Positions 56,401 through 64,000 of a stretch of DNA of 64,000 bases are shown in pieces. Source of the stretch: Halichondria panicea (lineage: Eukaryota > Porifera > Demospongiae > Suberitida > Halichondriidae). The DNA lies in assembly GCF_963675165.1 (NCBI RefSeq), contig NC_087381.1:1860001-1924000 (forward strand), in the 5' to 3' direction. A program made the translations under genes and the position numbers. The number at the start of each line of letters is the position of its first letter. The stretch's first letter is position 1. The notes below the pieces were generated by a model. The model ran no database searches, was not told where the DNA came from, and was given only the letters and a program-made list of their open reading frames with translations.

Positions 56401-59400
56401 AGTATTGAATACTGCCAAGAGTTCATTAGGAAGAGTATAAGCAACTCCACTTAAAACCATAGGGGGCGTTTCTCCAACCTTACGTCGCAACCACATGCTG
56501 TTGTATAAACTGTGAAATCAAATTTGCAATGAATGACATAGTGACGATTGTGATAATTATCACTAATGGTAGGAAAGGCAATGAATAACATAGTTACTAA
56601 TTTTATTCATTGCCTTTCCTGCTACAGTGCAACAACCAAAGAGAGTAGATTTTTTTTTATATTATTTTTTTTCACATTTTGTGGCATATCTTCTGAAGTA
56701 AAAGTGATATGATCTATTTGAGTGCAGGTACTGAAAGTTCAACTATTGGCGCTTCCATTGGACCACCACCTGTTACATCATATGACATCATCACTATGAA
56801 ATGGCTGTCTAAAGATGTGTACCTCCGAAAATATGTTAGGAATAGAAGTAGCTTATTTGTTTGAGTTAAGATCTGAAATTTGTTGTGTATGTACCTGAGT
56901 ATATTGCTCATCTTTTGAGCTTCAACGGAAGTCTGGGCTATTAGTAAGTTCTGAGAAATACTGCATTTTGTTGTTTTTTGGTGGCAAATATGTTAGGAAT
57001 ACAACTTTCAATTTTATGCTAGTTAAGGTCTGATTTTTGAGAAGGATGTACTACAATAGTGTAAAATTCACTTGCACTAACTTACAGGAGCTAAACAAGT
57101 ATCTTCTTTGCTAGAGCGGCCCTTCTTGTCAAAAACGGTGATTTTGCTCCGTTTTGCTACTTTTGCTGACGTATGCAATGATATTCATTGATTTGTGACA
57201 TCACAAATCATCTTGTTGTTATTTGCTACATCCAAAGGTCATGTGATGTCTACCTGCAAATACACAGTTGGTGCTGGTCATTCCGTGTCACAGGGGCGTG
57301 GCAATTGAGCTTACTACGTAGCCAAATCGCCCCAAAAGTCATAAAAAGCACTGTTTTTGACAAGATGGGCCGCTCTAGCAAAGAAGAGGCTAGCCTAACT
57401 CCTGTAAGTTAGTACAGATGAAAAGTACACTATTGTAGTACATGCTGCTCAAAAATCAGACCTTAACTAATATAAAATCAAAAGTTGTATTCCTAACATA
57501 TTTGCCACCAAAAAACAACAAAATGCAGTATTTCTCAGAACTTACTAGTAGCCCAGACTTCCGTTGAAGCTCAAAAGATGAGCAATATACTCAGGTACAT
57601 GCACAACAAATTTCAGATCTTAACTCAAACAAATAAGCTACTTCTATTCCTAACATATTTTCGGAAGTACACATCTTCAGACAGCCATTTTATACTGATG
57701 ATGTCATGTGATGTAACAGGTGGTGGTCCAATGGAAGCGCCAATAGTTGAACTTTCAGTACCTGCACTCAAATAGATCATATCACTTTTACTTTAGAAGA
57801 TATGCCACAAAATGTAAAAAATGTGTACCAAAAAAAAAAATCTACTCTCTTTGGTTGTTGCACTGTAGTTGCGGTTACTACAGCCAGTATCTGTGACGTA
57901 AGATTGGAGGAATGCTTTTTGTGTACAGTCTATTGGAGTTGCGTACTCTTCCTAATGAACTCTAGATACTGGGTTTTGAGGTGAATTTTTTTTTTTATTG
58001 AGTTTCAAATATAAGACACATGCATGTGCATGCAATTTCCCATGCTTTTGGCATGCGATTCACAATAGTTAGAAATGTAATCAGCTATGTAATTTATAGG
58101 CTTCTATACTGAGTCATGAATTCGCATACCTGATTCACGACTTAGTATTCGCAAACCTGATAAAAGGTATGCACCACAATCCTTTGATGCGTGAGAATGT
58201 ATATAATTGCAGCGATAACTCTTAATTGGTATTGATTTTGACAATACATAGTAATGCATGAATGCATGCCTGTGTAGTTGTGTCACCTTTTACAACAGGT
58301 ATAAATACTGCGTGTTCTTCAACCTAAATCTATCATAACATCAACTTAAAGATGAGTTATTTCGTCAACAAGCTGAGTATCTGTGCAAGATTATTCACTA
58401 CTGCTGCTTACAGTAGTGCCACTGCAGTTAAGCGTGGTGCTACTGCAGTTAAGCCAGTTTACAGTGGTGCTACTGCAGTTAAGCCTGTCTACAGAAGTGC
58501 TAATGCAAAAGATGCCGCTTCTATTACTAGGATGGCCATTCAAGAAGGTTGGCACGTTGGACCGTATGATTTCCCTACATATTTTGAATTTGATCCAAAG
58601 AGCTATAATATTGGAGAGGTTGACGGACAGTATGCATGCCACATTGGTGTGATTGAGTTCCCTAAACACCATTATCACGGAGGCGGTGTCATGGTTGTGG
58701 ACAGGTTTCGACAGACGGGGTATAGCACAGTGTGTGTTAAGCATGGCCTTAGTGTTGTTGATAAAAGATACACAGTTGGCACAGACATCAACTTGAGCAC
58801 ACTAGCACAATACGAGTCCCTTGGATTTGAAAAATTCTGGGACACGTACGTTGCAATGTTTGATCTCGAGAAAATAGCTAAGGTTGGCATAGATCAGAAA
58901 TCTTCAAGTTTTGCTATGCCAATTCAGGATGTAGATCTCGACAAGCTACTGAAGTATGACCACAGAGTGTTTGGTACGCCACGAGACAAGCTAATGACAA
59001 GATGGATCAACACTCCGGGAAGCTTTGGATGGGCAGCAATTGATCACAGCAACAACATAACTGGCTACATTGTTCTGAAACAAGTCATTCGAGGAGGGGG
59101 AACAGAAATCGGCCTAGCTATGGCCCCTTTGTTTGCTAACGATAAGGATACTGCAAAGCTACTAATAAAGACAGCAGGCCAAGAGTGTCTAGCTAATCCA
59201 GCCATTCCAAAGACGAAGCTGGAGTTGTTTCATCCGGCGGGGGATATTTGTGGAGAGGGTGCTGCAGAGCTGATGGATGAGCTGGGAGCTGAGATGACTC
59301 ATATCGCTCACAGGGTCTACACCAACGGGATACCAGAAGGAAGACAAACAAGAATGATCTATGGCATTACATCACCAAGCTGTGACTGACAGAAAAAACA

Positions 59401-62400
59401 ATAGCGATATACATGTATATATATAATTATCGTGTATACATGCATGTGCATGCATTTATGTTTAATTGGCTGCACGTATAATATATACATGCATTTATTA
59501 TTATTACTCATTGTGGTCAGAAATTAAATTATTGTACTACTATTGTAAATACAGTCCATGCCTGTGTGATATCAATTCACCAAGAATAGTTACAGTAGAG
59601 GCCAAAATTAAGATTCTGTTCTGTTTGCGTACCGTTTCTTCCTACAGACGTACCACGCTGCGGTTTCGTGGTTACATTCACAGCATGCCTTACCAATTAG
59701 CGGTTTGTGTAAGTCAACACACTATTGCAAGATTGAGTGCACATATGCACCAAAATTTTGCTGGCCTGCAACAAACAGAATCAAAACAAACGGAACAGAA
59801 ACTTTAATTTGGCCTCTACTCACTGTACGTCGGGAATCGCATCTTGTGCAACTTTGCAAAAGCATGACCTTATATGCAAAACCGCTACTGTAGGTAGGTG
59901 ATAATCATCTGCGGGCGAGTGTTAATTGAGATGACGGTGCACTTTTACCAACGCGTAGGTCAATAAAAGTGAAAAGCTACAGCTAGCTAGTTAGCTGTAG
60001 GCCTGGTAGTCTTCTACATGTTAACCCATGCAGTAAGACTCCTACTGCAAAAACAAAATGCCTATATACAGTCATGAATTCACATACCTGATTCATGACT
60101 CAGCTGATAAAAGGTATTATAATACCACAATCCTTTGATGCAGCGATAACATCATTCTCTGGTACTAAAACAATGATTAATGACAATGGATAGTAATCAT
60201 GCCCATGCATGCCTGTGTAACTATGAGTTGTGTCACACCACAAACAAGAATGATCTACGGCATTACTAACAAGTAAGCAAAACTATCGAGAACAAAACAT
60301 TATTTTGCAAATCCACAAATTAAAATTCATGACTAGAAGCCTATAGAAACTCTTACTATAATTGCACTTCATTGATTTGCACTTATAATAATTGCACTTC
60401 ATTGATCCTTGAGCAGCTGTAGCAGTCTACACAGACAGACACACAAACACACAGACACACAAACACACTACCGTATACCTCGCTTGCGCTGCGCACCGAG
60501 GCATAAAAATGGGTTAAAAAAGCGTGGGCTGTATGTAGCTATAGCCCATACTTTATAAAATGGAGAATTTGAGCCCGAAATAAATCACTGAGATACATGT
60601 ACCTGACTGAGATCTAAGCACACCATAATTACTGTAGCGCATGTAAACATTAAAAAGCATCAAACGGACGTTCGCAACACAAGTTATGGACAATCAAAGA
60701 TTAGATAGATACATACATGTACATGTACATTGTTTACATTAGTGCTGGCTGTGGCATATCGAACTCACTTATCTATACGAAGCCATGTACGTACACAGTG
60801 TATGTACACAGTGTATGTACACAGTGTATGTACACAGTGTATGTACACAGTGTATGTACACAGTGTATGTACACAGTGTATGTACACAGTGTATGTACAT
60901 GTACACGCCAATAAACTTAGCACCTACATGTACATGTACATGCATGTACACTATTGACAAAATGGGCTGCATCTGTATTCTCAATTAACCATCAATGGTT
61001 AAAAGTGGTACAGTGGATTGCAGTGCACTTGCAACAGGAAATTGCCAAACAGCAAAACCACCAGATATGAATTTCATTACCAATAATAATTCTAAAGCTC
61101 AGCTTGCACTTTTATTACAACGATTTTTTTAGCAGAATCTCATTGAACATCTACTTATTCCTAAACGTATTATTATATAGGTATGAGCAAATTGAATCTA
61201 CAAGCTGGGGGGAATTAAAGCCCCAAAAAGGTGTTCGAACAGTCATACATCTCCCTGCGATTATATAGATATTCTCAGGGCACTCCTATTAGTCTAGATA
61301 CCTACAGAATGGATACTTTATTATAGCATTCTTGAAAATTCTATAGTAGTCTATGAACATAGAGAAATGCATTCAAGATAATGCTTGACTGACTGTATAT
61401 ACAGTGTACAAATGTCATGCATGTAAATTACGTTCTTTGTGGGGAGAGGGAGCATGCTAGAGAAAAATTGGTTGTTATTTCAATTGGCTCTATGTTTTCT
61501 ACCCGTAATAAATAAAGTGCCAAGTTATTAAAGTACTCTTGGAAAAATTCAAAGTAAACTCCAAACTGATAATGATATTCATAATAATTTATCTGATTGC
61601 GGTTTTGCTGTTTCTGTTGAAGTGCAATGCAATCCACTGTACAAACACCCCTCGCTTACCGGGACATGTCCTGCTGTCAATAGGTCTTGAATCTCCTTGT
61701 CCTTCTTAGCCACCAGTGCTTGAGTTTTGCTCAAAATAGCCTTTGCTAAATCTCTCTCTTTCATTACAGAGTTGATGAGTTGCCTAAGTCTCACTGTTTC
61801 GTCTCGTAGGGCTATGATATCCAGATCCCCTGAGCTGGAGAACATCGGCCCTCCATTGGAGATTGATTCGTGCTTTGTCTTCTCTCTCTTGACAGAGTGG
61901 CTACCTGTGTGGAAAGAAGGGAAGGAAACCACGTAATCATGTACACTATACTGCTATGTGCACTACAAATACACGTAGCAGTGACGAATAATAATTTCAT
62001 GAAGATGAAAAAAGTGTTCACAAAGCCAAGGGCATAAATTTGTAACTGCCTGCAGTCTTCAAACTCTGACTCTAACTCAATCAGTATGAATCATCCAGTT
62101 CCTTCTGCTAGGGAAAACCTTCTTAGACTAACTGATACATATAGTTAGAACTTCATGTACACCCTAACATCACAGGCAGTTACAAATTCAACTCTTGCTA
62201 ACATGTATATTTATATACAATATATGGTCCACACAACCACTCACTAGAGTAGCTGTGAGTCCTCTTTCTCTTTGAGGGGGTAGCCCCCGTCAGGACAGCC
62301 GAGAAACCCCCTGTCATCATGAGGGACTGGAGGAACGAGGAGCCGGAGGGGTGAGGTACACCTACAGGCACGGGAGAGGGTACTGTGATGAACAATGGAG

Positions 62401-63325
62401 GACCACCAGGACAGGAGATACAAAATGTACACCATCACAGCCACTAGCAGGTACACGTACACTGTAAGGCTTATTAGAAAAGATGAATCTCATTAAGGGG
62501 ATTGAAATTCCAGCTGATTATACAGGCCTGAGGGTATTTTAAATGTTTGAAGAGGTACAATTTTGATGCAAGATGTATACAACAACATAATGGTTGTTTA
62601 TCTTACATGTATACAAGATGTGCTACAGTAACGAACGTTTTGGTGGTTTTGAGCTGTTTCGTCGAGACTGTGATCCCATTGAGCTCTCATTAGCTGACGA
62701 TCTTCTCTGCCTCTTCTTGTTAGGATAAGGTGTACTGGTGGCAAGGGAGCCCGACCTCACTGTAACGAACGTGTATTTGAAATGAAGCTTTACATACATG
62801 TACTGTACATGTAAAACAAATTATTTTAAGTGAAGGTGTAAGGTTAAAAAATTATAAACACAGTGCTACGAAGCCGAATGTACAGTATAGATTTTGGGGC
62901 CTTTGCTATTTTTATGGATAACCTATCAAGATGTTCGATATCATACCGACTTTCCCTGATGATTTCGTGTGGAATCGTTGTGCTGATGGCTTGGGTCTAT
63001 CTGTGCATGGTTGCAGGTACAGTTATATTAACAAAAAAATGACCAAGAGAACTTTAGGTTATAAAGCATTATTAAGGATCCCCCAAAACAAGCATAGCAT
63101 GACTTTATTGTTAATTTGTTTGCCTCTAGTGTAAAGTAAAATGGTCTGGGGAAGAGGCTAACCTACTTGCCTAGGAAGGTTTGCTTTAAGCTGTATTATT
63201 CACCAGTGTTTAGCACTTCCTTCCAGATTGCTGTACAATTGTAGGGCAACCACTTTGCCCATAATTGTAGCACCATAAAATATTTGTTTACGTGTAACCA
63301 ACGGTAACACGTTCAGAAGGGGTAA

Positions 63326-63359
<34 letters not shown>

Positions 63360-63667
63360 ATAGTTTATGTATCTGTGTTACCTGGTGGCCTAGGATGGTG
63401 GACACTGCTCGTGGCCGATATGCTGCTCACCTGCAATAAATGGTAACCAAGGGGGTGAACGTGTGTATGGCTTCATGGTAACCCACAGCTATATAACCAC
63501 GCCCACATAAACACATACATGTAGATGTACATGCAAATAAACATAGGTGCAGATCTACATGCATGCTATAAGTGCTATATAAAAGCACAGTAATTAATTG
63601 CAGGGAAAATACAATATTAAGCGCTTACGAAAGAGACACTCGATAAATCATCGCATTCTCCCTCCAT
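39467..63667 (-). CDS. IQCE: IQ domain-containing protein E
   Basis: In vertebrates IQCE sits at the base of primary cilia and, with EFCAB7, tethers the EVC/EVC2 complex. Exons in order: 63629-63667, 63382-63430, 62637-62759, 62245-62382, 61660-61904, 50171-50367, 49580-49742, 48115-48246, 47352-47486, 44768-44871, 44428-44565, 43958-44179, 43306-43440, 42849-43009, 39467-39636. Phases fit and give 716 aa (human about 695). Start MEGECDDLSSVSF parallels the human start. Coiled-coil segments include RIREMEIQTETYYREVCR (human EEMRIAMETYYEEVHR) and RDKLRNVVRKLKDDRT. IQ motifs: AASTLQHHWKRRQ and AVLHLQSALRGHMARRQ (exon 12), AVETIQSAMRGYMARQ (exon 13). The exon 3 donor (C|GTTCGT) is non-consensus and the least sure junction. 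The 11.3-kb intron 5 and intron 14 hold GNAT copies on the other strand; intron 9 holds a nested gene. Confidence 0.88.
40573..41530 (+). pseudogene. GNAT acetyltransferase copy 1, one frameshift
   Basis: Intronless relative of the intact gene at 58352-59389. The frame runs from ATG 40573 (MNKLSIFARSLATAA) to a stop at 40984-40986, then continues in another frame to 41530. The only lesion seen is a four-base insertion giving TAATTA at 40984-40989 (CACATAATTATG, intact copy CACGTACG). It lacks the KPVY-type repeats behind the presequence. It sits inside IQCE intron 14, on the opposite strand. A single lesion implies recent death, an allele difference or a sequencing error. Confidence 0.85.
41735..42080 (-). 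repeat. Interspersed repeat, relative of 3225-3480
   Basis: Reverse-complement match to the last GATM intron, including the block 'gctactaaatgtttcattttg' and the CTAG-rich run. Lies downstream of GNAT copy 1 in IQCE intron 14. Confidence 0.6.
45099..46163 (-). CDS. Nested unknown protein, 202 aa
   Basis: Three exons, 45816-46163, 45542-45703 and 45099-45197, join in phase 0 with good GTGAGT/GTAAGA donors and CAG acceptors. The start is ATG 46163 (MASKTSLLSNATSHYVV). The first about 65 residues (YVVQLDNKECVIVSSERVAFPF, then SVLWHDGRLHTASILGR) look like a small beta-rich module; the rest is Ser/Thr-rich and acidic, ending NYPVTISPLETKL. I do not recognise a family. It lies inside IQCE intron 9 on the same strand. 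Its exon phases would not disturb IQCE, so it could in principle be an IQCE alternative exon set, but its own start and stop argue for a separate gene. Confidence 0.65.
45296..45403 (+). mobile_element. Partial MITE family B
   Basis: Left half of the 12091-12297 element (TATAGCGGGTAATTTTCAGG through GTGGTAGCTGCTTGCACTGC), cut off before the right terminus; in intron 2 of the nested gene. Confidence 0.6.
47871..48091 (+). mobile_element. MITE family A, full-length copy
   Basis: Inverted termini TACCGTATTACTAGAAT and ATTCTAGTAATACGGTA, 221 bp, no coding capacity, in IQCE intron 8. It ends about 24 bases from exon 8. A second copy forms the start of the last GATM intron, and a fragment lies near 31875-31945. 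Confidence 0.8.
50369..50412. repeat. (TG)n microsatellite forming an IQCE acceptor
   Basis: About 22 TG units; on the minus strand it reads (CA)nCAG directly in front of exon 6 (TCGCGAGAGG). Confidence 0.9.
51038..51246 (+). mobile_element. MITE family B copy in IQCE intron 5
   Basis: Full-length copy with termini ACCGTATAGCGGGTAATTTT and AAAATTACCAGCTATATGGT; closely similar inside to 12091-12297. Confidence 0.75.
51558..52490 (+). pseudogene. GNAT acetyltransferase copy 2, several frameshifts
   Basis: Starts MSFVNKLSAFARSFAT with two KPVYR units. Breaks relative to the intact copy: TAATTA at 51770-51775 (+4), TAATTA at 51927-51932 (+4, with in-frame stop), and one extra A near 52362 (GTCTAAGC versus GTCTAGC). 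Homology ends at about 52490, about 22 codons before the normal stop. Opposite strand to IQCE, in its intron 5. Confidence 0.9.
52787..52880 (+). repeat. Tandem duplication of about 45 bp
   Basis: Two copies of a unit containing ACCAGGAACAATGGAACAGG. The same sequence occurs inverted at 46670-46725, so it is part of a dispersed repeat. Confidence 0.7.
52900..54300. other. Intron stretch with unassigned open pieces
   Basis: GC-richer inverted sequence at 52930-52985 (CCCACTTCCCTAGTGGGAAG type). On the plus strand 54165-54270 reads an acidic Ser/Asp/Glu tail (DSDVDSMGDPFSDEDSED) ending in TGA. Upstream frames are short and overlap on both strands. A decayed transposon-related gene is possible; I cannot name it. 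Confidence 0.35.
54312..54684. mobile_element. MITE-like element with 16-bp TIRs
   Basis: Ends GTATTTACTTGATTAA and its exact complement TTAATCAAGTAAATAC, with inner repeats of 'aaacgccc' type. About 373 bp, in IQCE intron 5; no coding capacity. Confidence 0.7.
55190..55505 (+). repeat. Tandem duplications
   Basis: A unit containing CACCAAGGCAATAATTTGTA occurs twice in direct succession (about 55193-55292), and a longer, diverged repeat of the block continues to about 55505. Parts match the subterminal region of element D ('acaaaaagcattcctccag'). Confidence 0.7.
56416..57965. mobile_element. TIR element D, long copy with nested foldback
   Basis: Left end CCAAGAGTTCATTAGGAAG, right end CTTCCTAATGAACTCT, and inside them sequence matching 27020-27190 and 27770-27840. 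The middle is replaced by the foldback at 56625-57869. Left flank and terminus are slightly altered, so no target duplication is assigned. Confidence 0.7.
56625..57869. mobile_element. Long foldback element
   Basis: Two arms of about 520 bp (about 56625-57150 and 57345-57869) are near-identical reverse complements around a loop of about 200 bp. Ends CTACAGTGCAACAACC and its complement. Matching open frames on opposite strands at 56714-56911 (minus) and 57578-57775 (plus) are simply the two arms. No transposase found. Confidence 0.85.
58352..59389 (+). CDS. GNAT-family acetyltransferase (DUF1248/YitH-like), intact copy
   Basis: Single-exon 345-aa gene inside IQCE intron 5, opposite strand. 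N-terminus MSYFVNKLSICARLFTTAA is Arg/Ser/Ala-rich with no acidic residues, like a mitochondrial presequence. Then come about three short repeats (TAVKPVYSGA type), an N-terminal GNAT-like domain (DAASITRMAIQEGWHVGPYD, then GEVDGQYACHIGVIEFP), and a C-terminal domain (PRDKLMTRWINTPGSFGWAA, GYIVLKQVIRGGGTEIGLA, PLFANDKDTAK) resembling the second domain of YitH-like acetyltransferases. It probably uses acetyl-CoA; the substrate is unknown. Two frameshifted copies and a remnant lie in the same host gene. The upstream motif at 58095-58300 recurs at 60068-60239. Confidence 0.82.
   Translation: MSYFVNKLSICARLFTTAAYSSATAVKRGATAVKPVYSGATAVKPVYRSANAKDAASITRMAIQEGWHVGPYDFPTYFEFDPKSYNIGEVDGQYACHIGVIEFPKHHYHGGGVMVVDRFRQTGYSTVCVKHGLSVVDKRYTVGTDINLSTLAQYESLGFEKFWDTYVAMFDLEKIAKVGIDQKSSSFAMPIQDVDLDKLLKYDHRVFGTPRDKLMTRWINTPGSFGWAAIDHSNNITGYIVLKQVIRGGGTEIGLAMAPLFANDKDTAKLLIKTAGQECLANPAIPKTKLELFHPAGDICGEGAAELMDELGAEMTHIAHRVYTNGIPEGRQTRMIYGITSPSCD
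59400..60060. other. Spacer after the GNAT gene
   Basis: No exon or clear element recognised. 59590-59810 has inverted 'gccaaaattaa...ttaatttggcc' ends suggesting another short TIR element, not verified. Confidence 0.3.
60068..60268 (+). pseudogene. GNAT remnant (copy 4): promoter joined to 3' end
   Basis: 60068-60239 matches the region upstream of the intact GNAT gene (58105-58290), and is followed at once by 'acaaacaagaatgatctacg', which encodes the RQTRMIYGIT end of that protein. Everything between is missing, so this is an internally deleted copy. Confidence 0.75.
60789..60900 (+). repeat. 13-bp minisatellite
   Basis: About 8.5 near-perfect copies of TGTATGTACACAG. The unit length leaves several frames open on both strands; these are not genes. 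Confidence 0.92.
63327..63359. repeat. (TG)n microsatellite
   Basis: About 16 TG units in IQCE intron 2, shortly after the exon 2 donor on the minus strand. Confidence 0.9.
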
Positions 63668-63715
63668 TTTCTTGAACTTTCATTGACCTTCGCACGTGAG
63701 GTTGACGAGCTCCAT
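63648..63715 (-). promoter_or_regulatory. Two overlapping 12-codon upstream ORFs before the IQCE start
   Basis: The first runs from ATG 63715 to TGA 63680-63682 (MELVNLTCEGQ). Its stop overlaps the next ATG at 63683 (MKVQENGGRMR), whose TGA at 63648-63650 lies beyond the IQCE ATG at 63667 in another frame. They matter only if transcription starts right of 63715, which the close MAGOH gene makes uncertain. Confidence 0.45.
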
Positions 63716-63791
63716 TTAGAAACTAACTTTGCAGCACCTTCAGCTCTGCCTTCAGCTTAGCTTTGTCTCCTCTCTTGTACTACACTAAGAA
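63668..63791. promoter_or_regulatory. Shared divergent promoter region, IQCE / MAGOH
   Basis: Only 124 bp separate the two start codons, which face away from each other. The region is less AT-rich than its surroundings and has pyrimidine-rich stretches (CTTCAGCTCTGCCTTCAGC). It contains no TATA box, fitting housekeeping divergent promoters. Confidence 0.6.
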
Positions 63792-63876
63792 ATGGCAGAC
63801 TTCTACTTAAGATACTACGTGGGTCACAAAGGAAAGTTTGGTCATGAATTCTTGGAGTTTGAGTTTAGACCTGATG
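63792..63876 (+). CDS. MAGOH: Mago nashi homologue, exon 1 (partial)
   Basis: Core subunit of the exon junction complex; with RBM8A/Y14 it locks eIF4A3 on spliced mRNA and takes part in nonsense-mediated decay. The 28 codons ([20 protein letters not shown] and on to FRPDG) match the nearly invariant family start. The exon ends GAT G|GTAAGTG, and the remaining ~120 residues lie beyond the window. ATG 63792 agrees with the family's N-terminus. Confidence 0.96.
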
Positions 63877-64000
63877 GTAAGTGTTAAAGTACGTGTGTAC
63901 GTGTACGTACATGCACAGTACAGGTAGTAGGTAGGTAGTAGCATTTATAGCTCTATACAAACTGCATGCTTTGCTAGTATCTAATGAGCTCAATGTTTTT

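Noticed and set aside
56714-57775. Two near-identical 65-aa frames on opposite strands as a duplicated gene
   Set aside because: They are the two arms of the foldback element.

Overview
The window looks like a piece of an animal nuclear genome, most likely a demosponge (Amphimedon-like). That taxon is an inference from gene content and from AT-rich DNA full of short self-complementary words; no database was searched. All genes but one family are split by short introns with GT..AG junctions. I rebuilt exons by hand, requiring phase agreement at every junction.

Layout. (1) 570-8798, minus: GATM, the mitochondrial arginine:glycine amidinotransferase (7 exons, about 439 aa), followed downstream by a second copy of its last two exons. 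(2) 10443-12825, plus: DCTN6, dynactin p27 (6 exons, 180 aa), with a large minisatellite in intron 2. (3) 13063-23676, minus: a 19-exon, 1365-aa receptor of the membrane guanylate cyclase family in which both the kinase-like and the cyclase domains look catalytically dead. (4) 23677-28302: gene-free, repeat-rich. (5) 28303-33163, minus: a 522-aa NIDO - LDLa - LDLa - transmembrane protein with a PPxY motif. (6) 33056-43455: a tandem duplication of the boundary between genes 5 and 7. It left a dead copy of the IQCE 3' exons (J1) and an orphan first exon of the NIDO gene (J2). (7) 39467-63667, minus: IQCE, a ciliary coiled-coil/IQ-motif protein (15 exons, 716 aa). Its introns hold a nested 202-aa gene on the same strand and, on the opposite strand, an intronless GNAT acetyltransferase family: one intact copy, two frameshifted copies and a remnant. 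(8) 63792-end, plus: first exon of MAGOH, head to head with IQCE across 124 bp.

The genes are mostly unrelated neighbours. The only shared arrangement is the IQCE/MAGOH divergent promoter region.

The most unusual signal is mutational. Duplicated segments differ repeatedly by exactly four bases that can be read as a self-complementary tetramer (AATT or TGCA/CATG). Three such AATT-type insertions break the two dead GNAT copies, and a TGCA-type one breaks the dead IQCE exon. The same tetramers make up the words (ATAATTAT, GCATGCATGC) that are strikingly common across the window.
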